Source of the DNA: Gammaproteobacteria bacterium
GTDB lineage: Bacteria; Pseudomonadota; Gammaproteobacteria; Competibacterales; Competibacteraceae
Length of the DNA: 64,000 nt
NCBI GenBank assembly: GCA_024235095.1
Contig: JACKNC010000001.1
Location: 310,001-374,000 of the forward strand
Direction: 5' to 3'
A model generated the notes under the pieces. That model had not been told where the DNA came from, searched no databases, and was given only the letters and a program-made list of their open reading frames with translations. A program made the translations under genes and the position numbers. Below are positions 45,490 to 54,890 of this stretch, one piece after another; position 1 is the stretch's first letter, and each line of letters opens with the position of its first letter.

Positions 45490-46988
45490 CGCCGAATGAC
45501 TTTAGCCGCCTGGCCAACGAAGGGTTCAACCGTATTCCGGTGGCCCGTGAAGTGCTGGCTGATCTTGACACGCCCCTGAGCGCCTACCTCCGCCTGGCCG
45601 ATGTGCCCTACAGCTATCTGCTGGAATCGGTGCAGGGCGGCGAGAAATGGGGCCGCTATTCGATCATCGGGCTACCTTGTCGCAAGATCATCCGAGTGCG
45701 CGGCCAGCGGATCACGGTTGAGCATTCGGGGGAAATCGTAGAATCGCTGGAATGTCCCGATCCTCTGGACTGGATTGAAAGTTTCCAGAGTCGCTACCGG
45801 GTTCCAGCAACCGGCGAGGGGTTGCCCCGGTTCATCGGCGGACTGGTCGGCTACTTCGGTTACGACACGATTCGCTATATTGAACCCCGGTTGGCGCATT
45901 GCCCGAATCCCGATCCACTGGATAACCCGGATATTTTGTTGCTGGTGTCCGAAGACATGGTCGTCTTCGACAATCTGGCCGGACGGCTGTATCTGATTAC
46001 CCTGGTCGATCCGGCTGTGGAGCGCGCCTATCTTCGCGCCCAGCAGCGCCTGGATGAGTGGGTGGAGAAATTGCGCGCCCCTCGTCCGCTGTATAGCCCA
46101 CGTCGTTCCGCTCCCGAAGCAGGCGAAATTGAATTCGTGTCCGGCTTCACCCAGCAGGGTTACGAAAATGCCGTCGAACGGATCAAAGCTTATATTCTGG
46201 CCGGCGACTGTATGCAGGTGGTGCCCTCGCAACGCCTGTCCGCACCGTTCCAGGCTGCGCCGCTGGATTTGTATCGGGCGCTGCGCGGACTGAATCCCTC
46301 ACCGTACATGTATTTCCTGAACCTAGGGGATTTTCACATTGTCGGTTCCTCGCCGGAGATTCTGACCCGGCTGGAGGACGGCTTGCTGACGGTGCGGCCT
46401 ATCGCTGGCACCCGCCATCGCGGCGCAACTGAGGAACAGGATCAGGCGCTGGAAGCCGAGATGCTGGCCGATCCCAAGGAACTCGCGGAACATTTGATGC
46501 TGATTGACCTGGGACGAAATGACGTAGGTCGGGTCAGCGAGATTGGCAGCGTCCGCCTGACCGAGAAGATGGTGGTCGAGCGCTACTCGCATGTCATGCA
46601 CATTGTGTCCAACGTGACTGGGCGGTTGCGTCCTGAACTCACGGTGATTGACGCGCTGCGAGCGACTTTTCCGGCAGGCACGGTCAGTGGTGCGCCGAAA
46701 ATTCGGGCTATGGAGATCATTGATGAGCTGGAGCCGGTCAAGCGCGGGGTTTATGCCGGAGCAGTCGGTTATTTGTCCTGGTCCGGCAACATGGATACCG
46801 CCATCGCCATTCGCACTGCGGTCATCAAGGATGGTGTGCTACATGTTCAAGCCGGAGCCGGCATTGTCGCGGATTCCGTGCCGGAAAGCGAATGGCAGGA
46901 AACCATGAACAAGGGGCGCGCCCTGTTCCGCGCGGCCGCTTTGGCGGAACGAGGACTGGATGAACCGAGGGCGGTTGAGAAACCCTGA
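45486..46988 (+). CDS. trpE: anthranilate synthase component I
   Basis: 500 residues. It converts chorismate plus ammonia or glutamine to anthranilate, the first step of tryptophan synthesis. The N-terminal part has the Trp-binding LLESVQGGEKWGRYS (feedback site). The C-terminal chorismate-binding domain has GDCMQVVPSQR, PIAGTRHRGATEEQD, DLGRNDVGRVSE, AGTVSGAPKIRAMEII and QAGAGIVADS. trpG and trpD are not in the window. The ATGA overlap with gph implies coupling. A hairpin follows 16 bases after the stop. Confidence 0.95.
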   Translation: MTPNDFSRLANEGFNRIPVAREVLADLDTPLSAYLRLADVPYSYLLESVQGGEKWGRYSIIGLPCRKIIRVRGQRITVEHSGEIVESLECPDPLDWIESFQSRYRVPATGEGLPRFIGGLVGYFGYDTIRYIEPRLAHCPNPDPLDNPDILLLVSEDMVVFDNLAGRLYLITLVDPAVERAYLRAQQRLDEWVEKLRAPRPLYSPRRSAPEAGEIEFVSGFTQQGYENAVERIKAYILAGDCMQVVPSQRLSAPFQAAPLDLYRALRGLNPSPYMYFLNLGDFHIVGSSPEILTRLEDGLLTVRPIAGTRHRGATEEQDQALEAEMLADPKELAEHLMLIDLGRNDVGRVSEIGSVRLTEKMVVERYSHVMHIVSNVTGRLRPELTVIDALRATFPAGTVSGAPKIRAMEIIDELEPVKRGVYAGAVGYLSWSGNMDTAIAIRTAVIKDGVLHVQAGAGIVADSVPESEWQETMNKGRALFRAAALAERGLDEPRAVEKP

Positions 46989-47003
46989 GTGTCCGAGCAC
47001 ACT

Positions 47004-47031
47004 GTCGGGCAAAAGCGCAGCGTTGCCCGAC
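47004..47031 (+). terminator. hairpin after trpE
   Basis: 9-bp inverted repeat GTCGGGCAA / TTGCCCGAC with a 10-base loop, followed within 15 bases by GTTCTTATTTT. It may end the rpe-gph-trpE transcript. The T-tract is interrupted, so strength is uncertain. Confidence 0.5.
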
Positions 47032-47059
47032 CTACTGTTCTTATTTTGGGAGAAAAAGC

Positions 47060-47269
47060 ATGGAAACCGCACTGTTATGGATCGGCCGTCTAGCTGGTGC
47101 AGTAGGCGTCGTAATATGCCTGATCGCCGCCGGCACGCGGATAACCGGTGCTTTCTGGGTTGGGGGATTCCAGGCTGGAACCCTGTTTCTAGCTGGCGTT
47201 GCGGCGATGACGTTCGGTTGCCTGGCGTTGCTGGTGGTGCTGACCCTGCGCACGCATGGCGGCGGATGA
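47060..47269 (+). CDS. small two-helix membrane protein
   Basis: 69 residues with two hydrophobic helices (LAGAVGVVICLIAAGT and TLFLAGVAAMTFGCLALLVV) and a short Gly-rich tail. ATG 47060 follows GGGAG with normal spacing, and the frame has GC-rich codon use like its neighbours, so it is likely real. I do not recognise the family. It lies between the trpE hairpin and the HD-GYP gene. Confidence 0.6.
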   Translation: METALLWIGRLAGAVGVVICLIAAGTRITGAFWVGGFQAGTLFLAGVAAMTFGCLALLVVLTLRTHGGG

Positions 47270-47311
47270 TCTGACATACCCTCTCATTGCAATTATGGAG
47301 GTTAGTCCATT

Positions 47312-48442
47312 ATGAACAGCGCCGCTGATTTCACCGAACGGCAAACCCTCCTGATCGTGGATGACACGCCGGATAACATCGCTCTGCTTAGCGGTCTTCT
47401 CAAGAATCGCTATCGAATCAAGGTTGCTACCGAGGGCGAACGCGCCCTCAGGATCGCCGCACTAGACCCGCCACCGGATTTGATCCTGCTCGATATCATG
47501 ATGCCGGGCATGGACGGCTACGAAGTCTGCGAACGGCTCAAGGCGAATTCTCATACAGCGGACATCCCGGTGATTTTCCTGACCGCCAAGGTACAGGTCG
47601 AAGATGAGGAGAAAGGTTTAAAACTGGGCGCGGTGGATTACATCACCAAGCCGATCAGTCCGCCGATCGTGCTGGCTCGGGTGGAAACCCACCTGATGTT
47701 GAAAAACGCCCGGCAGTTTCTGCAGGATCGCAACGCCTATCTTGAAGAAGAAGTGCAGCGCCGCACCCAGGAAGTTGTCGCTATTCAGGACGTAACGATC
47801 GTCGCGATGGCGTCACTGGCGGAAACCCGTGATAATGACACCGGCGGCCATATTCGCCGCACCCAGCACTACGTTCGGGCGCTAGCCAAAAAGCTGCAAA
47901 CCCATCCGCGTTTCGCGTCCTTTCTGAGCGACGCAACCATCGAGTTGTTGTTCAAATCCGCGCCATTACATGACATTGGCAAGGTGGGCATTCCCGACCG
48001 GATTTTGCTGAAGCCGGGACGTTTTACGCCGGAAGAATTCGAGATCATGAAGACCCACGCCATTCTGGGTCGAGATGCGATTGTGGCGGCGGAGGAACAT
48101 CTGAATACCCCTAAATCCTTTCTGCAGTTGGCCCGGGAAATCGCCTATTGCCATCAGGAAAAGTGGGACGGTAGTGGTTACCCGCAGGGACTGGCGGGCG
48201 AAGCTATCCCTGTTTCAGCCCGGCTTATGGCAATTGCCGATGTGTATGATGCCCTGATTAGTCGCCGGGTTTACAAGGACGGGATGCCCTATGATCAGGC
48301 AGTGGCCATTATCCGCGAAGGCAAAGGTCAGCATTTCGATCCGGATATGGTGGAAGCTTTTTTGGAGATCACTGATGAATTTCAGGCGATTGCCGAGCAG
48401 TTCGCCGACCATCAGGAGAGTGCAGAACATTCGTCCGGCTGA
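47312..48442 (+). CDS. response regulator with HD-GYP output domain
   Basis: 376 residues. The N-terminal receiver domain has LLIVDDTPDN, phospho-acceptor Asp in LILLDIMMPGMDGYE, and Lys in DYITKPISP. A coiled linker leads to an HD-GYP domain with PLHDIGKVGIPD, THAILGRDAI and HQEKWDGSGYPQGL, the intact motif of c-di-GMP phosphodiesterases. A sensor kinase is not adjacent, so it is an orphan regulator. Together with the GGDEF-EAL gene it shows active c-di-GMP signalling. Confidence 0.93.
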   Translation: MNSAADFTERQTLLIVDDTPDNIALLSGLLKNRYRIKVATEGERALRIAALDPPPDLILLDIMMPGMDGYEVCERLKANSHTADIPVIFLTAKVQVEDEEKGLKLGAVDYITKPISPPIVLARVETHLMLKNARQFLQDRNAYLEEEVQRRTQEVVAIQDVTIVAMASLAETRDNDTGGHIRRTQHYVRALAKKLQTHPRFASFLSDATIELLFKSAPLHDIGKVGIPDRILLKPGRFTPEEFEIMKTHAILGRDAIVAAEEHLNTPKSFLQLAREIAYCHQEKWDGSGYPQGLAGEAIPVSARLMAIADVYDALISRRVYKDGMPYDQAVAIIREGKGQHFDPDMVEAFLEITDEFQAIAEQFADHQESAEHSSG

Positions 48443-48453
48443 ACAAGCGAGAT

Positions 48454-49209
48454 TTACTCCAGCCAAATCAAACTCGCCATTCGCCCGGTGCGCGGTTCGC
48501 GGCGGTAGGAAAAGAACCGCTCCGGTTCGCTGAAGGTGCAAAATTCGCCGCCATAAATGGCTGAAACTCCCAAACTGCGCAACTGCCGCCGCGCCAGTTC
48601 ATAAAGGTCAGCCAACCAGCGTCCCGCTGGCGAGGGTCGAAAACAAACCACATTCCCCGCGTCCAGTTTCAGGAACGCCGCGCGCACCTCTTCCCCGACT
48701 TCAAAGGCATCCGGGCCAATCGCCGGTCCCAGCCAGGCCAGCAGTTCCATCGGTGGCATCCCCAGGCGCGCCACGGTCGCGCCAATTACTCCCGCTGCTA
48801 ATCCCCGCCAACCGGCATGAGCTGCCGCAACCACCGTCCCGACCCGGTCGCACAACAACACCGGCAGGCAATCCGCGGTCATTACCACGCAAGATCGGCC
48901 CGGCGCACGGGTCCAGGCGGCGTCAGCAATAACCGGCGCTGATACGGTTTCGGCCTTAACCACCGTTGTTCCATGCACCTGCTCCAGCCAGGCCGGTTCA
49001 TGAACTCGGTTCAACGCCGCCGCCAACCGTTGCCGATTTTCAGCAACATTCGCCGGATCATCACCCACATGTCCGGCCAGATTCAGAGATTCATAAGGCG
49101 ATTGGCTCACCCCACCCCAACGGGTTGTACTTGCCGCCCGCACTTGAGCCGGCGCCGGCCAGTCGGGAATGATGAGCGATTCGCACAAGCGTTCAGGCAT
49201 TTTCATCAT
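48454..49209 (-). CDS. pgeF: peptidoglycan editing factor PgeF / YfiH-type (laccase-domain) protein
   Basis: About 251 residues of the DUF152 family, with metal-binding HGTTVV, VVMTADCLPVLLCD, AAHAGWRGLAAGVI and GPAIGPDAFEVGEEV. E. coli YfiH prevents misincorporation of L-Ser in peptidoglycan, and relatives act on purine nucleosides. The start is among clustered ATGs (49215, 49209, 49206, 49200); 49209 has GGGAGAGG at a usable distance. It overlaps the end of rluD on the same strand, the usual arrangement. Confidence 0.92.
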   Translation of the reverse strand: MMKMPERLCESLIIPDWPAPAQVRAASTTRWGGVSQSPYESLNLAGHVGDDPANVAENRQRLAAALNRVHEPAWLEQVHGTTVVKAETVSAPVIADAAWTRAPGRSCVVMTADCLPVLLCDRVGTVVAAAHAGWRGLAAGVIGATVARLGMPPMELLAWLGPAIGPDAFEVGEEVRAAFLKLDAGNVVCFRPSPAGRWLADLYELARRQLRSLGVSAIYGGEFCTFSEPERFFSYRREPRTGRMASLIWLE

Positions 49210-50155
49210 CGGCATCCTCTCCCAGTTTTGCGATTAACTCCGCCAAATCCGCCGGCGTCTCCGCCCGCCATTGCAGCCAGTCGCCGGTCGCCGGGTGCGC
49301 CAAGGTTAGTCGTTCGGCGTGCAAAGCTTGACGGCGAAAGCCTTGAACTACAGCAATGCAGTCTGGCGCTGCCCCTGGCGGCAGGCGCGGACGACCGCCG
49401 TACACCGGATCGCCCACCAGCGGCAAACGGATATGCGCCAAGTGAACCCGGATTTGATGAGTGCGACCGGTTTCCAGCTTCACGCGCAAGAGCGTATGGG
49501 CGCGGAACCGGCGCAGCACCCGGTAATGCGTCACCGCCGGTTTGCCGCCCGGCGTGACCGCCATCCGCTGCCGATCCACCGGATGCCGCCCAATCGGCGC
49601 GTCTACCGATCCGCCAGCAACCGGCGTCCCATTAACCACCGCCAGATACTCCCGCTCAATCGCTCGCGCCTGTAACTGCTCCACCAAGTTAGTGTAGGCC
49701 GGCAACCGGCGCGCGACCACCAGCAACCCGGTCGTGTCCTTGTCGAGCCGATGCACTAACCCGGCGCGCGGCAGCGTCGCCAACTCCGGAGCATGATGCA
49801 ACAAGGCGTTCACCAGGGTGCCGTCGCGATTACCCGCCGCCGGATGGGCGACCAATCCGGCCGGCTTGTTGATCACCAGCAGATCGGCGTCCTCATAAAC
49901 GATCGTCAGCGGAATAGCTTGGGCCACGGCGGCGGTTTCAATTTCTAATACCAGGTCACCGCTAACCCTCTCGCCACCTGCCACGGCATCACGCGGGCGA
50001 CGAATCGCCCCATTAATCCGTAACTGACCAGTCTTAAGCCATTGTTGCAAACGGCTGCGTGAATAAGCCGGGAGTAACCCGGCCAGCGCCTGATCCAGCC
50101 GCATCCCGGCGCAGGCATCCGGGATTTGACAATCAATCCGTTCGGTCAAAGGCAT
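49193..50155 (-). CDS. rluD: 23S rRNA pseudouridine synthase RluD
   Basis: 320 residues. An N-terminal S4 RNA-binding domain (RLDQALAGLLPAYSRSRLQQ) precedes the pseudouridine synthase domain, with the catalytic Asp in GLVHRLDKDTTGLLVVA, INKPAGLVAHPAAG and TGRTHQIRVHLAHI. It modifies helix 69 of 23S rRNA. It is divergent from bamD and co-directional with pgeF, the conserved gammaproteobacterial order. Confidence 0.95.
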   Translation of the reverse strand: MPLTERIDCQIPDACAGMRLDQALAGLLPAYSRSRLQQWLKTGQLRINGAIRRPRDAVAGGERVSGDLVLEIETAAVAQAIPLTIVYEDADLLVINKPAGLVAHPAAGNRDGTLVNALLHHAPELATLPRAGLVHRLDKDTTGLLVVARRLPAYTNLVEQLQARAIEREYLAVVNGTPVAGGSVDAPIGRHPVDRQRMAVTPGGKPAVTHYRVLRRFRAHTLLRVKLETGRTHQIRVHLAHIRLPLVGDPVYGGRPRLPPGAAPDCIAVVQGFRRQALHAERLTLAHPATGDWLQWRAETPADLAELIAKLGEDADDENA

Positions 50156-50238
50156 GATGGTTTTTAGCGTTGTGGGCGTTATACTGAGTTTGGTAATCCA
50201 TGTTACTTTCCGACCTTCGCCATTCCATGTTATTTCCC

Positions 50239-51030
50239 ATGCGCTATCTATCCAAATTATTGATCACTTTGCCACTGGCTGTGATGCTCCTGGCCGGTTG
50301 CTCCCTGCTCCCGGATCAAATCGACGAAACCAAAGGCTGGTCGGTCCAGCGCTTGTACAGCGAGGCCAAGGAGGCCATGAACGAGGGCAACTATCAGACC
50401 GCGATCGGTTACCTGGACAAGATTCAGGCGCGCTACCCGTTCGGCCGCTATGCGCAACAAGCGCAGATCGACACTATCTACTGCCAGTACAAGGACGGCG
50501 AACCGGACGCCGCCATCGCCGCCGCTGACCGGTTCATTAAGGCCAATCCCCGTCATCCCTATGTTGATTATGCCTATTACATGAAGGGCCTGGTGAATTT
50601 CCAGCGCAGCAACACCCTGTTCGACCGGCTGGCTCCGGTTGATCGCTCCAAAACCGACACCAACACCGCCCGGCAATCCTACAATGATTTCTCCGAACTG
50701 GTGCGGAAATTCCCCAATAGCCAATACGCCGAGGATTCCCGCCAGCGGATTCTGTTCCTGCATAACAGCCTGGCCGCTTACGAGGTCCATGTCGCTGACT
50801 ATTATTTGCGGCGAGGCGCATACGTGGCGGCGGTCAATCGCGCCACGTACGTGCTGGAAACCTACGCCCGCAGTCCGGTGGTTGAAGATGCGTTGAGCAT
50901 CATGACTCAGGCTTATATCAGGATGGGTATGCCGCAGCTTGCCGCCGACAGCCTGCGGGTACTGGAGCGCAACTATCCACAATCGCCGGAGCTGCCAAAA
51001 CTGAATGCGCTGGTCAAGGGAACCGGTTAA
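50239..51030 (+). CDS. bamD: outer membrane assembly lipoprotein BamD
   Basis: About 263 residues. The lipoprotein signal ends at AVMLLAGC. TPR-like units follow (GWSVQRLYSEAKEAMNEGNY, AIGYLDKIQARYPFGRYAQ, YPQSPELPKL). BamD is an essential part of the BAM complex that inserts beta-barrels. ATG 50239 places the charged n-region correctly; upstream ATGs at 50200 and 50227 would lengthen it. It is divergent from rluD. Confidence 0.95.
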   Translation: MRYLSKLLITLPLAVMLLAGCSLLPDQIDETKGWSVQRLYSEAKEAMNEGNYQTAIGYLDKIQARYPFGRYAQQAQIDTIYCQYKDGEPDAAIAAADRFIKANPRHPYVDYAYYMKGLVNFQRSNTLFDRLAPVDRSKTDTNTARQSYNDFSELVRKFPNSQYAEDSRQRILFLHNSLAAYEVHVADYYLRRGAYVAAVNRATYVLETYARSPVVEDALSIMTQAYIRMGMPQLAADSLRVLERNYPQSPELPKLNALVKGTG

Positions 51031-51086
51031 AACCCTGCTGCCAGCGACCACTTTTCTCCTGAGTTATCCATAGCGAGAGCTGCGCC

Positions 51087-51608
51087 ATGTGGGATTTTTT
51101 CGAAACCGTTCGCCATCGCCACTCGGTTCGTCAATACCAGCTGGATATGCCGGTCGAACCGGAAAAACTGCACGCCATCCTGGAAATGGCCTGCGCCGCC
51201 CCTTCAGCCGGCGACTTGCAAGCCTACCGGATCATTGTGGTCAGCGATCCGGTTGAACGGCAGGCGCTGGCCCATGCCGCTCACGACCAGACCTTTATCG
51301 CTGAAGCGCCGATCTGTCTAGCGTTCTGCGCTGACCCGGCCCGTTCCGCCACCACTTTCGGAGAACGCGGCGCGAAACTCTACGCGGTGCAGGACACGAC
51401 CATCGCCGCCGCCTACGCGCAACTGGCGATTGTCGCCGCTGGCATGGGTTCGATCTGGGTTGGCTATTTTGAAGAAGCGCGTGTAAGCGAAATATTGGGG
51501 CTGGAACCGGGTTTGACGCCACTGGCTCTTCTCAGCCTGGGTTATCCCGCCGAACTGCCGGAGTCGAGTTCGCGCCGACGATTGGACGAAGTGGTCGTGT
51601 GGCGATAG
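51087..51608 (+). CDS. nitroreductase family protein
   Basis: 173 residues of the FMN-dependent nitroreductase fold, with the N-terminal RHRHSVRQYQ (phosphate-binding Arg residues), CAAPSAGDLQAYRIIVV, QDTTIAAAYAQLAIVAAGMG and LALLSLGYPAE. It is short for the family but keeps the main FMN contacts. The electron acceptor is unknown. It sits between bamD and phaC. Confidence 0.9.
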   Translation: MWDFFETVRHRHSVRQYQLDMPVEPEKLHAILEMACAAPSAGDLQAYRIIVVSDPVERQALAHAAHDQTFIAEAPICLAFCADPARSATTFGERGAKLYAVQDTTIAAAYAQLAIVAAGMGSIWVGYFEEARVSEILGLEPGLTPLALLSLGYPAELPESSSRRRLDEVVVWR

Positions 51609-51692
51609 GCAGGTGGGGGCGCTCATTCAACAGCACCCAGTTGCTCACTGTCAAACCGTGAAGATCATCATTTTTTCAAAAGAGGTAACTCA

Positions 51693-53501
51693 ATGGCCAC
51701 TTCATCCGCCCCTGATCTCAAGAATGTCGATTTCAATAAGCTGGCCCAGAATCTGTCCAAGGTCGTCGAACAGAGCCAGCGGCTCTTGCAGGATTATCTG
51801 AAGCGCCAACAGCAGGGCGGCTCGTTGCCGTTAATCGACCCTGCGATCATTGGCAAATCGTTTCAGGAACTATTCCAGCAGCTACTTAAAAACCCAGACA
51901 AGTTGATCCAGGCCCAGGTCGACTTCTGGAAGAATTACCTTGACCTTTGGCAACACGCTTCCAGACGCATGTTGGGTGAAGAAACCCAGCCGGTGATCAA
52001 GCCGGAACTCGGCGACAAGCGCTTCAAGGACGAGCAATGGGCGGAAAATGTGGTGTTCGACTTCATCAAGCAGTCCTATCTGCTGGCTGCGGACAGTTTG
52101 CAGAGCGCGGTGCAGGATGTCGAAGGGCTGGATGAAAAAACGGCGCGCAAAGTGCAGTTTTACACCCGCCAGTTTGTGGATGCGATGGCGCCGACCAACT
52201 TTGCGCTCACCAATCCGACCGTGCTGCAAGCCACCTTCGACTCCAATGGTGAGAATCTGCTGAAGGGTTTGCAAAACATGCTGAACGATCTGGAGCGCGG
52301 TCGCGGCCAGCTGCAGATCAGAATGACCGATCTGGAAGCCTTCAAGCCAGGCGAAAACATCGCTTCGACGCCCGGCAAGGTCATCTTTCAAAACGAATTG
52401 TTGCAACTGATTCAATATGATCCCACCACCCCGACCGTTTATCAACGCCCCTTCCTGTTCGTCGCGCCCTGGATCAACAAGTTCTATATCATGGACCTGC
52501 GCCCGAAGAATTCGATGGTCAAGTGGATGGTCGATCAGGGCTTCACGGTCTTCATGACCTCGTGGATCAATCCCGACGAGCGTTTGGCGGAAAAATCATT
52601 CGATGACTACATGCTGGCCTGCGCGGCGGCGATGGACGCTATTGAACAGGCCACCGGCGAACGCGAGATCAACACCGCAGGCTATTGCCTGGGCGGCACT
52701 CTGTTGTTAAGCACCTTGGCCTACCTGGCTGCGCAGGGCGATGACCGGGTAAAGAGCGCGATTTGTTTTGCCTGCATGACCGATTTCAGCGAACCGGGCG
52801 AACTGGAAGTGTTCATCGACGAAGAAATTATCAGCCTGTTGGAAAAGCAGATGGGCGAGCAAGGCTATCTGGACGGCAGTCAAATGGCGGGCGTATTCAG
52901 CATGTTGCGGGCTAATGACTTGATCTGGTATTTCGTGGTTAACAACTATCTACTGGGCAAGGACCCCTACCCTTTCGATCTGCTGTACTGGAATTCCGAC
53001 TCCACGCGAATGCCGAAAGCCATGCACAGTTTCTACCTGCGCAACATGTACCAGAATAACCTGCTGCGCGAACCGGGCGGCATCACTCTGGCCGGTACGC
53101 CCATCGACCTGCGCAATATCAAAACTCCGGTTTACTTCCTCTCAGCCAGCGAGGATCACATCGCCCCATGGACCTCGACGTATGCCGGTACGCAACTGGT
53201 CGGCGGCCCAGTGAAGTTTGTGCTGAGCGGCTCCGGACACATCGCCGGGGTGATCAATCCGGCAACATCCGACAAATACGGTTACTGGACGAATCCCGAC
53301 GCCCCGCCTAATCCTGAAGATTGGCAGAAGAACGCGGTCAAGCAGGAAGGCTCCTGGTGGCCGGACTGGCTGGAGTGGCTCAAGCCGAATGCGGGTCTGC
53401 AAGTTCCCGCTCGCACCCCCGGCGCGGGCAAACTAAAACCTGTCGAGGATGCGCCGGGTTCCTATGTCAAGATGCGGTATGATCAATCGGTTAGGAAGTG
53501 A
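51693..53501 (+). CDS. phaC: class I poly(3-hydroxyalkanoate) synthase
   Basis: 602 residues. It polymerises hydroxyacyl-CoA into storage granules. The lipase-like box AGYCLGGTLL has catalytic Cys332 in place of Ser. The catalytic Asp is in SASEDHIAPW and the His in GSGHIAGVINP. The N-terminal domain (about 200 residues) is typical of class I. ATG 51693 follows AGAGG. No phaA, phaB, phaP or phaR is adjacent. Confidence 0.96.
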   Translation: MATSSAPDLKNVDFNKLAQNLSKVVEQSQRLLQDYLKRQQQGGSLPLIDPAIIGKSFQELFQQLLKNPDKLIQAQVDFWKNYLDLWQHASRRMLGEETQPVIKPELGDKRFKDEQWAENVVFDFIKQSYLLAADSLQSAVQDVEGLDEKTARKVQFYTRQFVDAMAPTNFALTNPTVLQATFDSNGENLLKGLQNMLNDLERGRGQLQIRMTDLEAFKPGENIASTPGKVIFQNELLQLIQYDPTTPTVYQRPFLFVAPWINKFYIMDLRPKNSMVKWMVDQGFTVFMTSWINPDERLAEKSFDDYMLACAAAMDAIEQATGEREINTAGYCLGGTLLLSTLAYLAAQGDDRVKSAICFACMTDFSEPGELEVFIDEEIISLLEKQMGEQGYLDGSQMAGVFSMLRANDLIWYFVVNNYLLGKDPYPFDLLYWNSDSTRMPKAMHSFYLRNMYQNNLLREPGGITLAGTPIDLRNIKTPVYFLSASEDHIAPWTSTYAGTQLVGGPVKFVLSGSGHIAGVINPATSDKYGYWTNPDAPPNPEDWQKNAVKQEGSWWPDWLEWLKPNAGLQVPARTPGAGKLKPVEDAPGSYVKMRYDQSVRK

Positions 53502-53542
53502 TCAAAGTCCAACGCCTGATATTTCTCCGCATCGCCTGCGTG

Positions 53543-54367
53543 TCAATCTTCCAGGTGACTGAGATCAACACCCAGGGCGCGCAAGCGTTCGGCTAATCGT
53601 TCAGCACGCGAACGTTCTTCTGCTGCATGTTGAGCTTCCTGGTTAGCCCGTTGCGCTTCCTGGTTGGCCCGTGCTTCTGCGGATTCCGCCCGCTGGGCTT
53701 CCTGGTTGGCTCGTTGCGCTTCCTGGTTGACCCGTGCTTCTGCGGATTCCGCCCGCTGGGCTTCCTGGTTGGCCCGCGCTTCTGCGGATTCCGCCCAGCG
53801 GGCCAACTCCACGGAATTCAAGAAAGGTCGTCCGTCCGGGGTATAGAGTTCGAGGGTCTCTGGGGTCAACGCTAAACGGACGCCCAAGCGGGGACTCACC
53901 CAGCCGTTCAGGTGCGAGACCCGTTTCAGCGACGCCCCTTGCCGCAGCCAGATTTCCAGATGATTCTTCTCTGGATCATACAAATAGTATTCCTCGACGC
54001 CATACTGGTCGTAAAAGCGCAGCTTGTTGGCCATCTCCATCTGGCTGTTCGACGGCGATAGCACTTCAAAGACCACCTGTGGCGCGATCCCGCCTTCTTG
54101 CCACTGCAAGTAGGAGCTGCGCCGTCCTTTGGGCCGGCCAAACGCGACCAGCACATCCGGCGCCAGGGGGCCGGACAGCCGCCGATCCGGCACGGGATAC
54201 CACAATAGGTCACCGGCGATGAATACGTGGTCGTCATCGGCGAAGAGAATTTCCAGATTCTCCTTGATCTTGACAATCCAGTCATACTGCTCCGTGTTGT
54301 CCGCCATGGGTTGACCGTCGCTTTCGGGATAGGGGTTCGCTGGATCAAAATAGGATAGGGGATTCAT
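53543..54367 (-). CDS. Uma2/DUF820 family putative nuclease with coiled-coil tail
   Basis: About 274 residues. The N-terminal part is a restriction-endonuclease-like fold of the Uma2 (DUF820) family, with catalytic candidates in PDVLVAFGRPKG and QVVFEVLSPSN, and MANKLRFYDQYGVEEYYLYDP. The C-terminal 70 residues are near-perfect 7-residue repeats (ANQEAQR / AESAEAR), a coiled coil, ending LRALGVDLSHLED. ATG 54367 follows GGGAGA. Uma2 proteins are common and of uncertain function. Confidence 0.85.
   Translation of the reverse strand: MNPLSYFDPANPYPESDGQPMADNTEQYDWIVKIKENLEILFADDDHVFIAGDLLWYPVPDRRLSGPLAPDVLVAFGRPKGRRSSYLQWQEGGIAPQVVFEVLSPSNSQMEMANKLRFYDQYGVEEYYLYDPEKNHLEIWLRQGASLKRVSHLNGWVSPRLGVRLALTPETLELYTPDGRPFLNSVELARWAESAEARANQEAQRAESAEARVNQEAQRANQEAQRAESAEARANQEAQRANQEAQHAAEERSRAERLAERLRALGVDLSHLED
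53617..53812 (-). repeat. tandem 21-bp repeats encoding coiled-coil heptads
   Basis: About nine units of 21 bp, alternating two types that translate to ANQEAQR-like and AESAEAR-like heptads. They lie within the Uma2 gene. Their high DNA identity implies recent expansion. Confidence 0.85.
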
Positions 54368-54515
54368 CGGTTCGTCTCCCTGGGTCTGGGACTCTTCCAG
54401 TACCCCGGCATCATCGGGCCTCGTATGGCGCAATTCAAGGGGCGCGGTGGCCGCGCTGACTCCGTGCTGACATACAGACTCTGGCACAACGGCTCGTTGC
54501 CTTCAAACAGTTCTT

Positions 54516-54890
54516 TTAGGTCAGGGTCAAGGCATCGAGATTAATGAGGGCTTTGGTGTGCCGCAAAAAATCCATACCGAGAATGCCCTGCAGGGAGAAA
54601 CCGTAATCGAGTGCGCCAACTTCGACTGCAAAGGCCGATGCCGATAATGCGCCGGCGGTCAAACGATCCAGCGTTTTGATGAACACGAATTCGGAGCCAC
54701 CCACGCCGCGAATCCGGCGCAGCGGATCCAGGGGTTCCAGGCAGACGTTGATCTTGAACAGTTCATCGGCGGACAGCAGGCTACCGGCGGAACCAGTATC
54801 GAGCAGTACGTCCGGCAATACAAGGCGTTGATCCTGGTGATCCAGGGTGACCTCGACAAAGGGCAGACCGTCTCGCAGGCGAATGTTCAT
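54516..54890 (-). CDS. retropepsin-like aspartic protease
   Basis: About 124 residues, the size of a single retroviral-type aspartic protease subunit, which would act as a homodimer. It has the catalytic DTGS in DVLLDTGSAGSLL, a flap-like GVGGSEFVF, and the second family segment QGILGMDFLRHTKA. No signal peptide. ATG 54890 overlaps the stop of the upstream gene as ATGA, so the two are translationally coupled. Confidence 0.82.
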   Translation of the reverse strand: MNIRLRDGLPFVEVTLDHQDQRLVLPDVLLDTGSAGSLLSADELFKINVCLEPLDPLRRIRGVGGSEFVFIKTLDRLTAGALSASAFAVEVGALDYGFSLQGILGMDFLRHTKALINLDALTLT

